Below are positions 8,926 to 17,648 of a stretch of DNA of 64,000 nt, piece after piece; position 1 is the first letter of the stretch; each line of letters begins with the position of its first letter. A program made the translations under genes and the position numbers. Below the pieces are notes generated by a model that did not search any database, had not been told where the DNA came from, and saw only the letters and a program-made list of their open reading frames with translations. Source of the stretch: Skermania sp. ID1734 (lineage in GTDB: Bacteria; Actinomycetota; Actinomycetes; Mycobacteriales; Mycobacteriaceae); the NCBI RefSeq assembly GCF_007489285.1, contig NZ_VLIY01000006.1, forward strand, positions 222,548 to 286,547, given 5' to 3'.

Positions 8926-10059
8926 ATGAAGACAAAAGGCGCGGTCCTGTGGGGCTTGGGCGAGCCCTGGTCGGTAGAGGAAATCGAGATCGGCGACCCG
9001 GTCGCCGGCGAGGTGCAGATTCAGCTCGAAACCGCGGGAATGTGCCACTCCGACCACCACATCGTCACCGGCGCGACACCCATGCCGTCCTTCCCGGTGA
9101 TGGGCGGCCATGAGGGCGCCGGCGTGATCACCAAGCTCGGCCCGAACGTTCCGCCGGACCTGCAGGTGGGCGACCACGTGGTGCTGTCCTTCATCCCGTC
9201 CTGCGGTCGCTGCCCGGCCTGTGTAAGTGGGCAAATGGCGTTGTGTGACCTGGGCGCCGGGTTGCTCTCCGGCTTGGCGATCAGCGACGGCACCTACCGG
9301 ATCCAGGCTCGCGGACAAAACGTCATCCCGATGTGTCTGCTGGGCACCTTCGCGCCTTACATGACGGTGCACTACACGTCGGTGGTGAAGATCGACCCCA
9401 CCGTGCCGTTCGAGGTGGCCTGTCTCGTCGGCTGCGGGGTGCCGACCGGGTTCGGCTCCGCGACCAACGTTGCCAACGTCATGCCGGGCGACACGATCGT
9501 GATCGTCGGCATCGGTGGGGTCGGTATGAGCGCGCTGCAGGGCGCGGTGCTTTCCGGAGCCACCAATGTGATTGCCATCGACCCGGTGCCGTGGAAGCGC
9601 GAGCAGGCGTTGAAGTTCGGCGCTACCCACGCGTTCGAAAACATGGAATCCGCGATCGTGCCTGTCATGGAGTTGACCGAGGGCCGGATGGCGGAGAAGA
9701 CCATCATCACGGTGGGGGAGATGCACGGTGACCTGGTGGAGCCGGCGCTCACACTCACCAGTAAAGCTGGAACCTGCGTGGTGACCGCCATGGGGCACAT
9801 GCTGGACTTCGACGTCAAGCAGAACAACTTCCTGCTCTCCATGTTGCAGAAGCGGGTGCAGGGTGTGATTTTCGGTGGCGGCAACGCGCGCAAGGACATT
9901 CCCCGGTTGCTGCGGCTCTACAAGTCGGGCCAACTGAACCTCAACGACATGGTCACCCGGACGTACTCGCTCGAAGACGTGAACCAGGGATACCAGGACA
10001 TGTTGGAGGGCAAGAACATTCGGGGCATTATCAAGTACACCGACGCGGACCGGCGGTAG
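8926..10059 (+). CDS. NDMA-type zinc alcohol dehydrogenase (MDR family)
   Basis: 377 aa. It is a medium-chain zinc dehydrogenase. Catalytic zinc ligands are Cys40 (GMCHSDHH) and His62 in GGHEGAG; the structural-zinc cysteines are 93, 96, 99 and 107 (SCGRCPACVSGQMALC). The nucleotide fold carries GIGGVG at 195-200. The sequence closely follows the actinobacterial NDMA-dependent alcohol dehydrogenases, which keep a bound nicotinamide cofactor and rely on an external acceptor such as mycofactocin. No mycofactocin genes are in the window. The upstream KstR-like site suggests control by sterol or lipid intermediates. The ribosome site is GAGAGG. Confidence 0.9.
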   Translation: MKTKGAVLWGLGEPWSVEEIEIGDPVAGEVQIQLETAGMCHSDHHIVTGATPMPSFPVMGGHEGAGVITKLGPNVPPDLQVGDHVVLSFIPSCGRCPACVSGQMALCDLGAGLLSGLAISDGTYRIQARGQNVIPMCLLGTFAPYMTVHYTSVVKIDPTVPFEVACLVGCGVPTGFGSATNVANVMPGDTIVIVGIGGVGMSALQGAVLSGATNVIAIDPVPWKREQALKFGATHAFENMESAIVPVMELTEGRMAEKTIITVGEMHGDLVEPALTLTSKAGTCVVTAMGHMLDFDVKQNNFLLSMLQKRVQGVIFGGGNARKDIPRLLRLYKSGQLNLNDMVTRTYSLEDVNQGYQDMLEGKNIRGIIKYTDADRR

Positions 10060-10099
10060 CCGGGCCGCCGGTGTGGCAGCGGACCGGCGGTAGCCGGGC
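10045..10099. repeat. Direct repeat spanning the adh stop codon
   Basis: A 21-bp sequence at 10045-10065 recurs exactly at 10079-10099, a 34-bp period. The first copy contains the adh stop codon, so the second is a duplicated gene end lying in the intergenic space. It looks like a short slipped-strand duplication. Confidence 0.85.
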
Positions 10100-10114
10100 G
10101 TGACTCATCCACTT

Positions 10115-10170
10115 CGAGTTAGCTGTTTTACACGCCCCAAGCGACAGGGGCGTGCAAAACACCTAACTCG
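10115..10170. terminator. Long hairpin between convergent genes
   Basis: Arms 10115-10138 and 10147-10170 pair over 24 bp with two mismatches and an 8-base loop. It sits between the convergent adh and esterase genes, so it could terminate both transcripts. There is no T run, as is common for terminator-like hairpins in high-GC actinobacteria. Confidence 0.6.
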
Positions 10171-10207
10171 ATGCCCGCTGGTCGGAGCTTGAGTGCTGTT
10201 CGGCTGA

Positions 10208-11401
10208 TCAGAGCGAGCGCATGAGTGCCCGTCGCAACCGGCGGCAGCGTGCGTCGTCGAGGATCGCGAGCCCGAGGCGATTCATCGCGTACCCGAAACC
10301 GATTCCGGTTTCCGGGTCGGCGAATCCGAAGGAGCCCCCGAGACCCGTCGTGCCGTAGGCGCGATCGCCCGGCGATCCGAAGGAGAACGCAGGCGACGAC
10401 TTCCGGAAGCCGAGGTGGTAGCGGCTGCGCGTATGCAGGATGAGGTCGTCAGCGGGTACGTCATCGGAGAATTCGGCGCTGCCGAGCCGCTCGATCAGTG
10501 CGGGCTTGATGGGCAGCGCCCCGGTGTTCGCCGCGGCTGCGCCGTAGACCTTGGCCAGCGACCGTGGCGTGCCGACACCGTTGGACCCGGGCATCTCCAC
10601 GCGCAGGAACTTGCGCCGAGTGGCGCGCTCCGGGCGGCCGACCCGCGGGTTGGTCAATGCCTGGTGCGCAAGACCTCGTTGCAGGAACAATTCGACGCCG
10701 ATGCGCAGCGGAAGGTCGCGCTCGTGGCGGGCAATGTCGAATCCGCGAGTGGCGTTCAGGGTGGCGATGCGGTCCATGCTCTGTTCGGCGGGCAGGCCGA
10801 TGAAGAAGTCCAGCCCGAGCGGTGCGGCGAAGTCCTCGGCGAAGATTGTGCCGAGGCTTCGTCGCTGCGGGTCGACGCGGCGGACCAGTTCACCCTCGTA
10901 CAGCCCGAGCGTGATCGCGTGGTAACCCTGCCTGGCGCCAGGCTTCCAGGCCGGCTTCTGTGCGGCCAGCACCTCACCGAGCGCATCGAGATCGGCAAGG
11001 TCATCGAGCCGCAGGGGAGTGTCGATACCCGACAGTCCGGCCTGGTGGTCGATGAGTTGACGCACGGTGACGCGGTCTTTGCCGTGCGCGCCGAACTCGG
11101 GCCAGTACTGCACGACTGGCGCGTCGTAGTCCAGCAGGCCTTCGGAGACCGCCGCCGCGACGACGAACGCTGCCATCCCTTTGGTGCTGGAAAAGACGGG
11201 AACGAGGGTGTCTCGCTCCCAGGGCAGTCGTCCCGCGCGGTCGCGGATGCCGGCCCATACGTCGACGAGCGACCTGTCGCCTTGGTAGATCGCCAGCGCC
11301 GCACCGATCTCGCCGCTGTCAGTGAAGTTTTTGCGAAACGCGTCGGCGACCGGTCCGAAGCCGGCCTCCACATTGCCATGGATCACCAAGTTGTCGCTCA
11401 T
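10208..11401 (-). CDS. Serine beta-lactamase-family esterase
   Basis: 397 aa from ATG. The SxxK nucleophile motif is in FSSTKGMAAF, the Tyr-containing motif in GYHAITLGLYEGEL, and a late GGSFGFADPETGIGFGYAMN segment closes the active site. The N-terminus (GFGPVADAFRKNFTDSGEIGAALAIYQGDRSLVDVWAGIRD) is characteristic of EstB/LipE-like esterases of actinobacteria. No signal peptide is visible, so the enzyme is probably cytoplasmic and acts on a small ester. It is divergent from the next beta-lactamase-like gene. Confidence 0.86.
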   Translation of the reverse strand: MSDNLVIHGNVEAGFGPVADAFRKNFTDSGEIGAALAIYQGDRSLVDVWAGIRDRAGRLPWERDTLVPVFSSTKGMAAFVVAAAVSEGLLDYDAPVVQYWPEFGAHGKDRVTVRQLIDHQAGLSGIDTPLRLDDLADLDALGEVLAAQKPAWKPGARQGYHAITLGLYEGELVRRVDPQRRSLGTIFAEDFAAPLGLDFFIGLPAEQSMDRIATLNATRGFDIARHERDLPLRIGVELFLQRGLAHQALTNPRVGRPERATRRKFLRVEMPGSNGVGTPRSLAKVYGAAAANTGALPIKPALIERLGSAEFSDDVPADDLILHTRSRYHLGFRKSSPAFSFGSPGDRAYGTTGLGGSFGFADPETGIGFGYAMNRLGLAILDDARCRRLRRALMRSL

Positions 11402-11436
11402 CGCGCGCGATCGTATCGCGCGGGAACCAACGTAGG

Positions 11437-12264
11437 GTGAGCAGCGTGCGCAGTCTGGAGAGCATCAAGGATTGGCCGGTCGACCACGCCGCCGGAGCTG
11501 TCGTCAGCGAAAACGGCGTCGTCGCGCGCGCAGGAGACACCACACGGGTCTATCGGCTGGCTTCGGTGACGAAACTGCTGGCTGCCTACGCCGTCCTGGT
11601 CGCGGCGGAGGAGGGAGCCGTCGAACTCGATCAGCCGGCCGGACCGCCCGGGTCGACGGTGCGTCATCTGCTTTCGCACGCGTCGGGCTTGGCGATGTAT
11701 GAGCCCACGAAGCTGTCGGAACCTGGCAAGCGGCGCATCTATTCCAGTGCGGCCTTCGAGGTGTTGGCGGAGCACCTTGCCGACCAGACCGGAATCGGTT
11801 TCGCCGACTATCTGCGGGAGGCCGTGCTGACCCCGTTGGGTATGGACGACACTGACCTCACCGGATCCGCCGGTCACGGTGCACATTCCAGCGTCGATGA
11901 TCTGACCGCTTTTCTGCAGGAGTTGCTCGATCCGAAGCTCATCTCGTCCGAAACGCTCAACGAGGCGGTGTCGGTGCAGTTCCCCGGACTCGACGGGGTG
12001 GTACCGGGCTACGGACGGCAGCGGCCCAACGATTGGGGTCTGGGCTTCGAGTTGCGCGACGGCAAAGATCCGCACTGGACTGCACCTACGAACTCGGAGC
12101 GGACGTTCGGCCATTTCGGACAGTCGGGGACGTTTCTCTGGGTGGACCCACAGCTGCGTGCCGGATGCGTGGTGTTGACCGACCGTGACTTCGACGAATG
12201 GGCTAAACCGTTGTGGACGGATTTCAACGCTGCGGTGGTCGGCGAACTCGCAGGCAGCGGCTAG
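11437..12264 (+). CDS. Serine beta-lactamase-family hydrolase, short form
   Basis: 275 aa from GTG (a second GTG three codons on, VRSLESIKDWP, is equally good). The SxxK is in LASVTKLLAAYA, followed by LLSHASGLAMYEP, a YSSAAFEVLAEHL tyrosine motif and FGHFGQSGTFLWVDP. At under 280 residues it is shorter than the other two homologues here but keeps all the active-site segments. It is divergent from the EstB-like gene, with 35 bp between the start codons. Likely a cytosolic esterase/peptidase-like enzyme; the substrate is unknown. Confidence 0.83.
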   Translation: MSSVRSLESIKDWPVDHAAGAVVSENGVVARAGDTTRVYRLASVTKLLAAYAVLVAAEEGAVELDQPAGPPGSTVRHLLSHASGLAMYEPTKLSEPGKRRIYSSAAFEVLAEHLADQTGIGFADYLREAVLTPLGMDDTDLTGSAGHGAHSSVDDLTAFLQELLDPKLISSETLNEAVSVQFPGLDGVVPGYGRQRPNDWGLGFELRDGKDPHWTAPTNSERTFGHFGQSGTFLWVDPQLRAGCVVLTDRDFDEWAKPLWTDFNAAVVGELAGSG

Positions 12265-12400
12265 CGGGCAAACTCACAACAGTTTTAGACTAGCGCAACA
12301 GGGGTAACACAAGGCACACTAGTACACCGAAGCACCGTACTTTCGGCTAGTTCGAGGCGTTGGGGAAGACGTTCCTCGTCGAAACCGGAGGTGTTTTGAG

Positions 12401-12913
12401 GTGCGCGCATTGAATCAGTTCGCGGACGCGACGTCTGGTGTGGTGTACATCCACTCGTCGCCTGCCGCGCTGTGCCCGCATGTCGAATGGGCACTCACGG
12501 CGGCACTGGAATCCCGGGCGAACCTGAAATGGTCCGCTCAGCCGGCCTCCGACGGCCTGCTGCGGGCGACGAGCAACTGGATCGGGCCGGTCGGGACCGG
12601 TGCGCGGATCGCCAACGCGCTACGGCCGTGGTCAATGCTGCGCTTCGAGGTCACCGAGGATCCCAGCGAAGGTGTCGACGGAGAACGCTTCAGCTACGTG
12701 CCGGGACTCGGCCTGTGGCGTGGTTCGACCAGCGCTAACGGTGACATCATCATCGGCGAGATGCGGCTGCGCGCGATGATGACGAACGGCGTCGATGCGC
12801 TGGCCACGGAACTCGACACCGCGCTAGGAACCGCATGGGACGAGGCGCTCGAGCCCTACCGCAGCGGGGGAGATGGCGCCGAGGTGACCTGGCTGCGTCG
12901 CGAGGTCGGCTGA
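12401..12913 (+). CDS. DUF3145 family protein
   Basis: 170 aa, GTG start. The sequence MRALNQFADATSGVVYIHSSPAALCPHVEWAL and the later NWIGPVGTGARIANALRPW and GLWRGSTSANGDIIIGE match a small protein family conserved across Actinobacteria (DUF3145). It is soluble, with no catalytic motif I can name. It has no function I know of; it lies close to the acyl-CoA carboxylase/FAS-II genes. The 136 bp upstream (12265-12400) hold no gene or strong repeat. Confidence 0.75.
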   Translation: MRALNQFADATSGVVYIHSSPAALCPHVEWALTAALESRANLKWSAQPASDGLLRATSNWIGPVGTGARIANALRPWSMLRFEVTEDPSEGVDGERFSYVPGLGLWRGSTSANGDIIIGEMRLRAMMTNGVDALATELDTALGTAWDEALEPYRSGGDGAEVTWLRREVG

Positions 12914-12973
12914 TCGGTTTTGCCGCTTCGCCTGCAGGTTTAGCCGGGGTGTGGTTTGGGGCACACCCACGCC

Positions 12974-13405
12974 ATGACGCAGTCCAGCAGCTCGGACACA
13001 GAACCGGCCGAAGAATCGGCGAGCACGGTTGGCGACGAGGAGCGCGCCAACGCTGAAAAGGAATCGACGGGTTCGGAAACCACCGGTTCAGGCAACCCGG
13101 AAACGAACGATGCCGTCTCCGAGGAGAATCTCGAAGACGCCAAGCAGCAGTCGAAAGAGATCGACGAACGCTACGATCCGGACGCGCGGCGCTCAGTGAC
13201 CATTCCCGGCACCGGCGGAACCATCTCCGGAACCGCGTTCGACGGGCACGTGCCCGAAGGCGAGGGCGAGACCAACAAGCCGGACGAAGAGCCAATTCCG
13301 ACCGGCGACTACAAAGAAGAAGACCACGGCGAAGAAGATCAAGACTCGGACAAAGACGAGCCGAAATCTGCTGTCGAGCGGGGCTCCGAGCGATCGGAGA
13401 AGTGA
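12974..13405 (+). CDS. Disordered acidic hypothetical protein
   Basis: 143 aa from the ATG at 12974. Composition is dominated by Glu, Asp, Ser, Thr and Lys, with a central Gly/Thr segment (VTIPGTGGTISGTAFDGHVP) that is the only part likely to be ordered. The acidic C-terminus is EEDHGEEDQDSDKDEP. Such low-complexity proteins occur in many actinobacteria. No function can be inferred. It converges on accD6 with 4 bp between the genes. Confidence 0.55.
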   Translation: MTQSSSSDTEPAEESASTVGDEERANAEKESTGSETTGSGNPETNDAVSEENLEDAKQQSKEIDERYDPDARRSVTIPGTGGTISGTAFDGHVPEGEGETNKPDEEPIPTGDYKEEDHGEEDQDSDKDEPKSAVERGSERSEK

Positions 13406-13409
13406 CTCG

Positions 13410-14858
13410 CTACAGCGGGATGTTCTTGTGATTGCCGCGGCGCGCGGGTGCCGCGGCGAGAGCCGCCGCAATGGTGCTGCGCGTGTGAGCGGGATCGATC
13501 ACCTGGTCGACCACTCCGATCGCGATGGCACGCTCCACGCCGCCGGCAATCTCGGCGTGCTCGGCGGCGAGGCGATCGTGCAGCGCATCGCGGTCCTCGG
13601 GCGCCGCGGCTGCCAGCGCGCGCTTGTGCAGGATCTCGACCGCCGCCCGAGCGCCCATGACGGCGACCTCGGATTCCGGCCAGGCGTAGACCGCAGTCGC
13701 GCCCAACGCACGAGCGTTCATGGCGATGTAGGCACCGCCGTAGATCTTGCGGGTAACCAGGGTCACCCGCGGCACCTTGGCCTCGGCAAAGGCATGCAAG
13801 AGCTTCGCGCCGCGCCGCACGACGCCGCCCCATTCTTGGCTGACGCCGGGCAGGTAGCCGGGCACGTCGACGATGACCACTAGCGGGATGCCGAAGGCGT
13901 CGCAGAGGCGAACGAACCGAGCTGCTTTCTCCGCGCTTTCGGAGTTGAGGCAGCCACCGAGCCGGATCGGGTTGTTGGCGATCACGCCGACCGTGCGCCC
14001 GGCCATCCGACCGATGCCCGTGACGATGCTGCGCGCGTAATTGCCCTGCAGCTCCTCGAAAGTGGATTCGGTTTCGCCGTCGCCGGACGCAACGTTGTCG
14101 AGCAGTTCGTGAATGATCGGCTTGACGTCGTAGGCGCGCCGCGCCGAGGCGGGCAGCATGGCCTTCAGGTCGACGTCGCCGTTGCGGGCAGCGCGCAGGT
14201 CGAAGTGGCCCTGTTCGGCGAACATGGACACCAACCGGCGGGCGCGGTGCATGGCGTCCGCCTCGTCGTGTGCGGCGATGTGCGCGACGCCGGACTTCTT
14301 GGTGTGCGTGTCGGGGCCGCCGAGGGAGGCCATGTCGACCTGCTCGCCGGTCACGCTGCGAACCACATCGGGTCCGGTCACGAACACGCGGCCTTCCGGG
14401 GCCATGATGACGATGTCGGTCAGCGCGGGACCGTAGGCGGCGCCGCCGGCAGCGAAACCGAGAACGACCGAAATCTGTGGGACGACGCCGGAGGCCCGGA
14501 CCATGGCTTCGAACACCAGGCCCACCGCGTGCAGCGCCTCGACACCCTCGGCCAGGCGTGCGCCACCGGAGTGCCACAAGCCGACCACGGGAACTTGGGC
14601 ATCGATGGCCGTGTTGATCGCCGAGACGATGTGCTCGCAGCCGTCGACGCCCATGGCGCCGCCCATAACGGTGGCGTCGGAGCAATACGCGACAGTCCGG
14701 ACGCCGTCTACTTCGCCGATGGCGGCGAGCACGCCGGAACGGTCCCGCGAGTGCAGTGGCTTGACCGTGCCCGCATCGAAGAATCGTTGTAACCGTGCCA
14801 ACGGATCCCGCGGGTCGGTTGCCTGATCTTGCTTTGCCGCAGGGGCCAAGATAGTCAT
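13410..14858 (-). CDS. accD6: Acyl-CoA carboxylase beta subunit AccD6
   Basis: 482 aa carboxyltransferase subunit, last gene of the FAS-II operon. In mycobacteria AccD6 with a biotinylated alpha subunit makes malonyl-CoA for FAS-I and FAS-II. The N-terminal crotonase-like half has AYCSDATVMGGAMGVDGCEH and LWHSGGARLAEGVE; the C-terminal half has RLGGCLNSESAEKAARFVRLCDAFG, VDVPGYLPG and GGAYIAMN. These are the oxyanion-hole and acyl-CoA-binding regions of the family, and the length is normal. It is 92 bp after the Kas gene, the place where Mycobacterium has kasB. Confidence 0.92.
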   Translation of the reverse strand: MTILAPAAKQDQATDPRDPLARLQRFFDAGTVKPLHSRDRSGVLAAIGEVDGVRTVAYCSDATVMGGAMGVDGCEHIVSAINTAIDAQVPVVGLWHSGGARLAEGVEALHAVGLVFEAMVRASGVVPQISVVLGFAAGGAAYGPALTDIVIMAPEGRVFVTGPDVVRSVTGEQVDMASLGGPDTHTKKSGVAHIAAHDEADAMHRARRLVSMFAEQGHFDLRAARNGDVDLKAMLPASARRAYDVKPIIHELLDNVASGDGETESTFEELQGNYARSIVTGIGRMAGRTVGVIANNPIRLGGCLNSESAEKAARFVRLCDAFGIPLVVIVDVPGYLPGVSQEWGGVVRRGAKLLHAFAEAKVPRVTLVTRKIYGGAYIAMNARALGATAVYAWPESEVAVMGARAAVEILHKRALAAAAPEDRDALHDRLAAEHAEIAGGVERAIAIGVVDQVIDPAHTRSTIAAALAAAPARRGNHKNIPL

Positions 14859-14950
14859 CGCATCTCCTCTAGCGGGGTGCCCGGGTTTCGCGCTTGCCGC
14901 CGGGTGGGCGCGCGGATCGCACGCCCACCCGGGATCGAACCGTGCCGCTA

Positions 14951-16201
14951 CTACGCTCGGCCGAAGGCGATGGCCACGTTGTGGCCGCCGAAGCCGAACG
15001 AGTTGTTGATCGCATACTCGATCTGGCCGCGTCGCGGTTGTCCCTTGACGACGTCCAGGTCGATCTCTGGGTCCTGGTTGTCCAGGTTGAGCGTCGGGGG
15101 TACGACGCCGTCCCGGATGGAAAGCACGGTCAGGACCGATTCGAGGGCGCCGACGGCGCCGATGGAGTGGCCGAGGGCCGACTTGGGCGCGTACACCGAG
15201 GGGTGATTGCCCACCGCTTTGTTGATCGCCTTCGCCTCGGCAGTGTCGCCGATGGGAGTGGCGGTCGCGTGTGCATTGATGTGGGTGATGTCCTGCGGGC
15301 TCAGACCTGCAGTCTGCATGGCCTTAGTCATCGCCCGCGCCGCGCCGTTGCCCTCCGGGTCGGGAGCGACCAGGTGGAACCCGTCCGACGTGATGCCTGC
15401 ACCGAGCAGCCGCGCATGAATCGTGGCCCCACGCGCCTTCGCGTGTTCCTCGGTTTCGAGCACCATCAGCGCGCCGGCCTCGCCGAACACGAAGCCGTCC
15501 CGATCCTTGTCGAATGGGCGCGAGGCCGCCTTCGGATCGTCGTTACGGGTGCTCATGGCGCGCATCATGGCGAACGCCGCGATCGGCACGGCGTCGATGT
15601 AACCCTCGACGCCGCCGGTGACGACGATGTCAGCGTCGCCCATCACGAGCATCCGCCAGGCGTTGGCGATTGCCTCCGAACCGGACGAGCACGCGGACAC
15701 CGGTGTGACCACACCGGCGCGCGCCTCGAGTTCGAGGCCCACGACCGCGGACGGACCGTTGGGCATGACCATCTGAACGGCCAGCGGCGAAACCTTGCGG
15801 TAGCCGCCGTGCTTCAGCTTCTCGGTGGAGTCGATGAGGGCGTCACCACCGCCCAGGCCGGTGCCGATGGCGACGGCCAGCCGGTCCTTGTCCACCTCGG
15901 GACTGCCGGCGTTCTTCCACACCTCACGGCCCAGGATGGTGGACAGCTGTTCCACATAGGAAAGGCGACGCAACTCGACGCGGCTCAGGAGCGCCGAAGG
16001 CTTGACCTTCAGCTTGCCGCCGATCTTTACCGGCAGGTCGTACTCCCCGACGAATGCATCGTCGAGGAGGTCGATCCCGCTCTCGCCGTTCAGCAGGCCC
16101 TTCCACGTCGCGTCGACGTCACCCGCGATCGATGTCGTGGCCGCAAGGCTCGTCACGACGACGTTGGGGAAGTTCCCGTTTCGGGTGGAAGGAGTAGCCA
16201 T
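14951..16201 (-). CDS. kasA: Beta-ketoacyl-ACP synthase of FAS-II (KasA/KasB-like)
   Basis: 416 aa from the ATG at 16201, which aligns with the known KasA N-terminus; an upstream GTG at 16213 overlaps acpM but is less likely. It condenses malonyl-AcpM with a growing acyl chain in mycolic acid precursor synthesis. The Cys171 nucleophile ([10 protein letters not shown]), His311 (NAHATAT), Lys340 and His345 ([11 protein letters not shown]) are all present at KasA positions. The middle matches KasA, while [15 protein letters not shown] and the [20 protein letters not shown] region are closer to KasB. It is the only Kas in the operon, so it probably serves both elongation steps, as in Rhodococcus/Nocardia. 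Confidence 0.9.
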   Translation of the reverse strand: MATPSTRNGNFPNVVVTSLAATTSIAGDVDATWKGLLNGESGIDLLDDAFVGEYDLPVKIGGKLKVKPSALLSRVELRRLSYVEQLSTILGREVWKNAGSPEVDKDRLAVAIGTGLGGGDALIDSTEKLKHGGYRKVSPLAVQMVMPNGPSAVVGLELEARAGVVTPVSACSSGSEAIANAWRMLVMGDADIVVTGGVEGYIDAVPIAAFAMMRAMSTRNDDPKAASRPFDKDRDGFVFGEAGALMVLETEEHAKARGATIHARLLGAGITSDGFHLVAPDPEGNGAARAMTKAMQTAGLSPQDITHINAHATATPIGDTAEAKAINKAVGNHPSVYAPKSALGHSIGAVGALESVLTVLSIRDGVVPPTLNLDNQDPEIDLDVVKGQPRRGQIEYAINNSFGFGGHNVAIAFGRA

Positions 16202-16209
16202 GGCTGCAA

Positions 16210-16527
16210 TCACTCGCTCGCGTTGTCGCTCTTGGCAGCGTCGAACTTGGCCTTGATCTCACCGGCGAGGTCGGCGTTCTCCGACTCCAGCTTCTGCACG
16301 TAGGCAACCGCGTCACCGACGGTGCGCAGGCTGGCCAGGTCCTCGTCGGGGATCTTCACGCCGAACTTGTCCTCGGTCTGCACGGCGATCTCCACCATGG
16401 ACAGCGAGTCGATGTCGAGGTCGTCCACGAAAGACTTCTCGATGGTCACCTCAGACGGCTCAATGCCCGTGACCTCCTCGATGATCTCGGCGAGGACGGC
16501 AATGATTTCTTCCTGGGTGGCGGCCAC
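16210..16527 (-). CDS. acpM: Meromycolate acyl carrier protein AcpM
   Basis: 105 aa. The phosphopantetheine-accepting Ser41 lies in [11 protein letters not shown]. The C-terminal extension beyond the normal 78-residue ACP ([27 protein letters not shown]) is typical of AcpM, which carries long acyl chains between FAS-II enzymes. It has a GAAGGGAG ribosome site. The kas ATG at 16201 begins eight bases beyond the acpM stop codon, so the two are likely co-translated. The region between fabD and acpM is 81 bp. Confidence 0.93.
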   Translation of the reverse strand: MAATQEEIIAVLAEIIEEVTGIEPSEVTIEKSFVDDLDIDSLSMVEIAVQTEDKFGVKIPDEDLASLRTVGDAVAYVQKLESENADLAGEIKAKFDAAKSDNASE

Positions 16528-16608
16528 GTGGTGGCTCCCTTCTTTATTCCTTGTTAGGGGCTTTTCTCGGTGCGGATGGGGGGGTGCAGTGAGACGCGCG
16601 AAGGCGTC

Positions 16609-17520
16609 TCAGTTCGTCGACGTTGGAAACTCCGACAATCCATCGGGGGTTTTCAACGCCAATGACGGTGTTGCCCGCATCTCTCGTTTGGCGATGCCTA
16701 CAAGCGTTCCGGCGGGTGGAAGTTCGACGATCGCGGCGAGCTCGGTCTGCCGCATGTACTCGGTGCACAGATCCCAGCGAACCGGCCGGGTGACCTGTGC
16801 GGCCAGCTTGTCGAGCGCATCGGCGCCCGAGGCAACAGGCTGTCCGTCGAAGTTGGACAGCAGGGTGGTGACTGGTTCCTGGGGCGTGATCTTCGCGGCC
16901 GCTTCGCGCACGGCTTCCTGCGCCGGTGCCATGAAGTGGGTGTGGAACGCGCCGGCGACCGGCAGCGCGCGAACGCGGGCCTTCTCCGGCGGGTTCTCGG
17001 CCAGCGCCGCGAGAGCGTCCAATCTGCCCGCGGCAACGATCTGCCCGGCCGCATTGCGGTTGGCGGGCACGAGTTCGAGTTCTGCCAGCCGGGCGAGCAC
17101 CGCCTCTTCGTCGCCGCCGAGCACCGCAGACATGCCGGTGGGCTCAAGCGCGCAGGCGCGGGCCATCTCGGCGCCACGAATGGCAGCCAGCGTTACCGCG
17201 TCATCGGAGGAGATGACGCCGGCGATCGCGGCGGCGGCGAGTTCACCGACGGAGTGTCCCGCCACGACGGGGTCGGTCGGGGCCAGTCCCCGGTTGTCGA
17301 GTTCTTCGTAGGCCAGCAAAGCGGCGGCTACGACGAGAGGCTGGGTGACCGCGGTGTCGGTGATCTCTTCCGCGGTCGCGGTGGTGCCAAGGCGGGCCAA
17401 GTCGAGTCCGGAGGCCTTGGACCAGACCGCGATACGGTCGTTGGCGCCGGGAAGCTCCAGCCAAGGGGCGAGCATTCCGGGCGTCTGGGAGCCCTGTCCG
17501 GGCGCAAGCAGCGCTATCAC
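16609..17520 (-). CDS. fabD: Malonyl-CoA:ACP transacylase FabD
   Basis: 303 aa. It transfers malonyl from CoA to AcpM and is the first enzyme of the FAS-II operon. Catalytic Ser90 is in GHSVGE and His193 in GAFHTHFM, with GQGSQTPGM at residues 8-16 forming the oxyanion region. The GTG start at 17520 matches the mycobacterial start (VIALLAPGQGSQ), but no clear ribosome site precedes it. About 128 bp separate it from mabR; this gap holds a candidate MabR site and an AT-rich element. Confidence 0.93.
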   Translation of the reverse strand: MIALLAPGQGSQTPGMLAPWLELPGANDRIAVWSKASGLDLARLGTTATAEEITDTAVTQPLVVAAALLAYEELDNRGLAPTDPVVAGHSVGELAAAAIAGVISSDDAVTLAAIRGAEMARACALEPTGMSAVLGGDEEAVLARLAELELVPANRNAAGQIVAAGRLDALAALAENPPEKARVRALPVAGAFHTHFMAPAQEAVREAAAKITPQEPVTTLLSNFDGQPVASGADALDKLAAQVTRPVRWDLCTEYMRQTELAAIVELPPAGTLVGIAKREMRATPSLALKTPDGLSEFPTSTN

Positions 17521-17586
17521 ATGTCTAAGACAACACTGTGCGGGCCGCTGACGCAGATGTCGTTGCGAATGAAGCTTTTAAACCTG

Positions 17587-17607
17587 TTTTGTATGGATTC
17601 AACAAAT
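17587..17607. promoter_or_regulatory. Candidate MabR operator / fasII promoter
   Basis: In the mabR-fabD gap, TTTTGT (17587-17592) and ACAAAT (17602-17607) form a spaced inverted repeat next to an AT-rich stretch (TTTAAA on the minus strand) that could be a -10 element. MabR is known to bind an inverted repeat upstream of fabD in mycobacteria, so this is the obvious candidate. The exact consensus was not checked. Confidence 0.45.
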
Positions 17608-17648
17608 TGGCTAGTCGGACGCGGCCATCGGAGACGGCCCCGTCCTCG

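Noticed and set aside
11437..12264. Antibiotic-resistance beta-lactamase
   Set aside because: No signal peptide, and the motifs match the esterase/PBP-like class C family typical of actinobacterial lipid enzymes.
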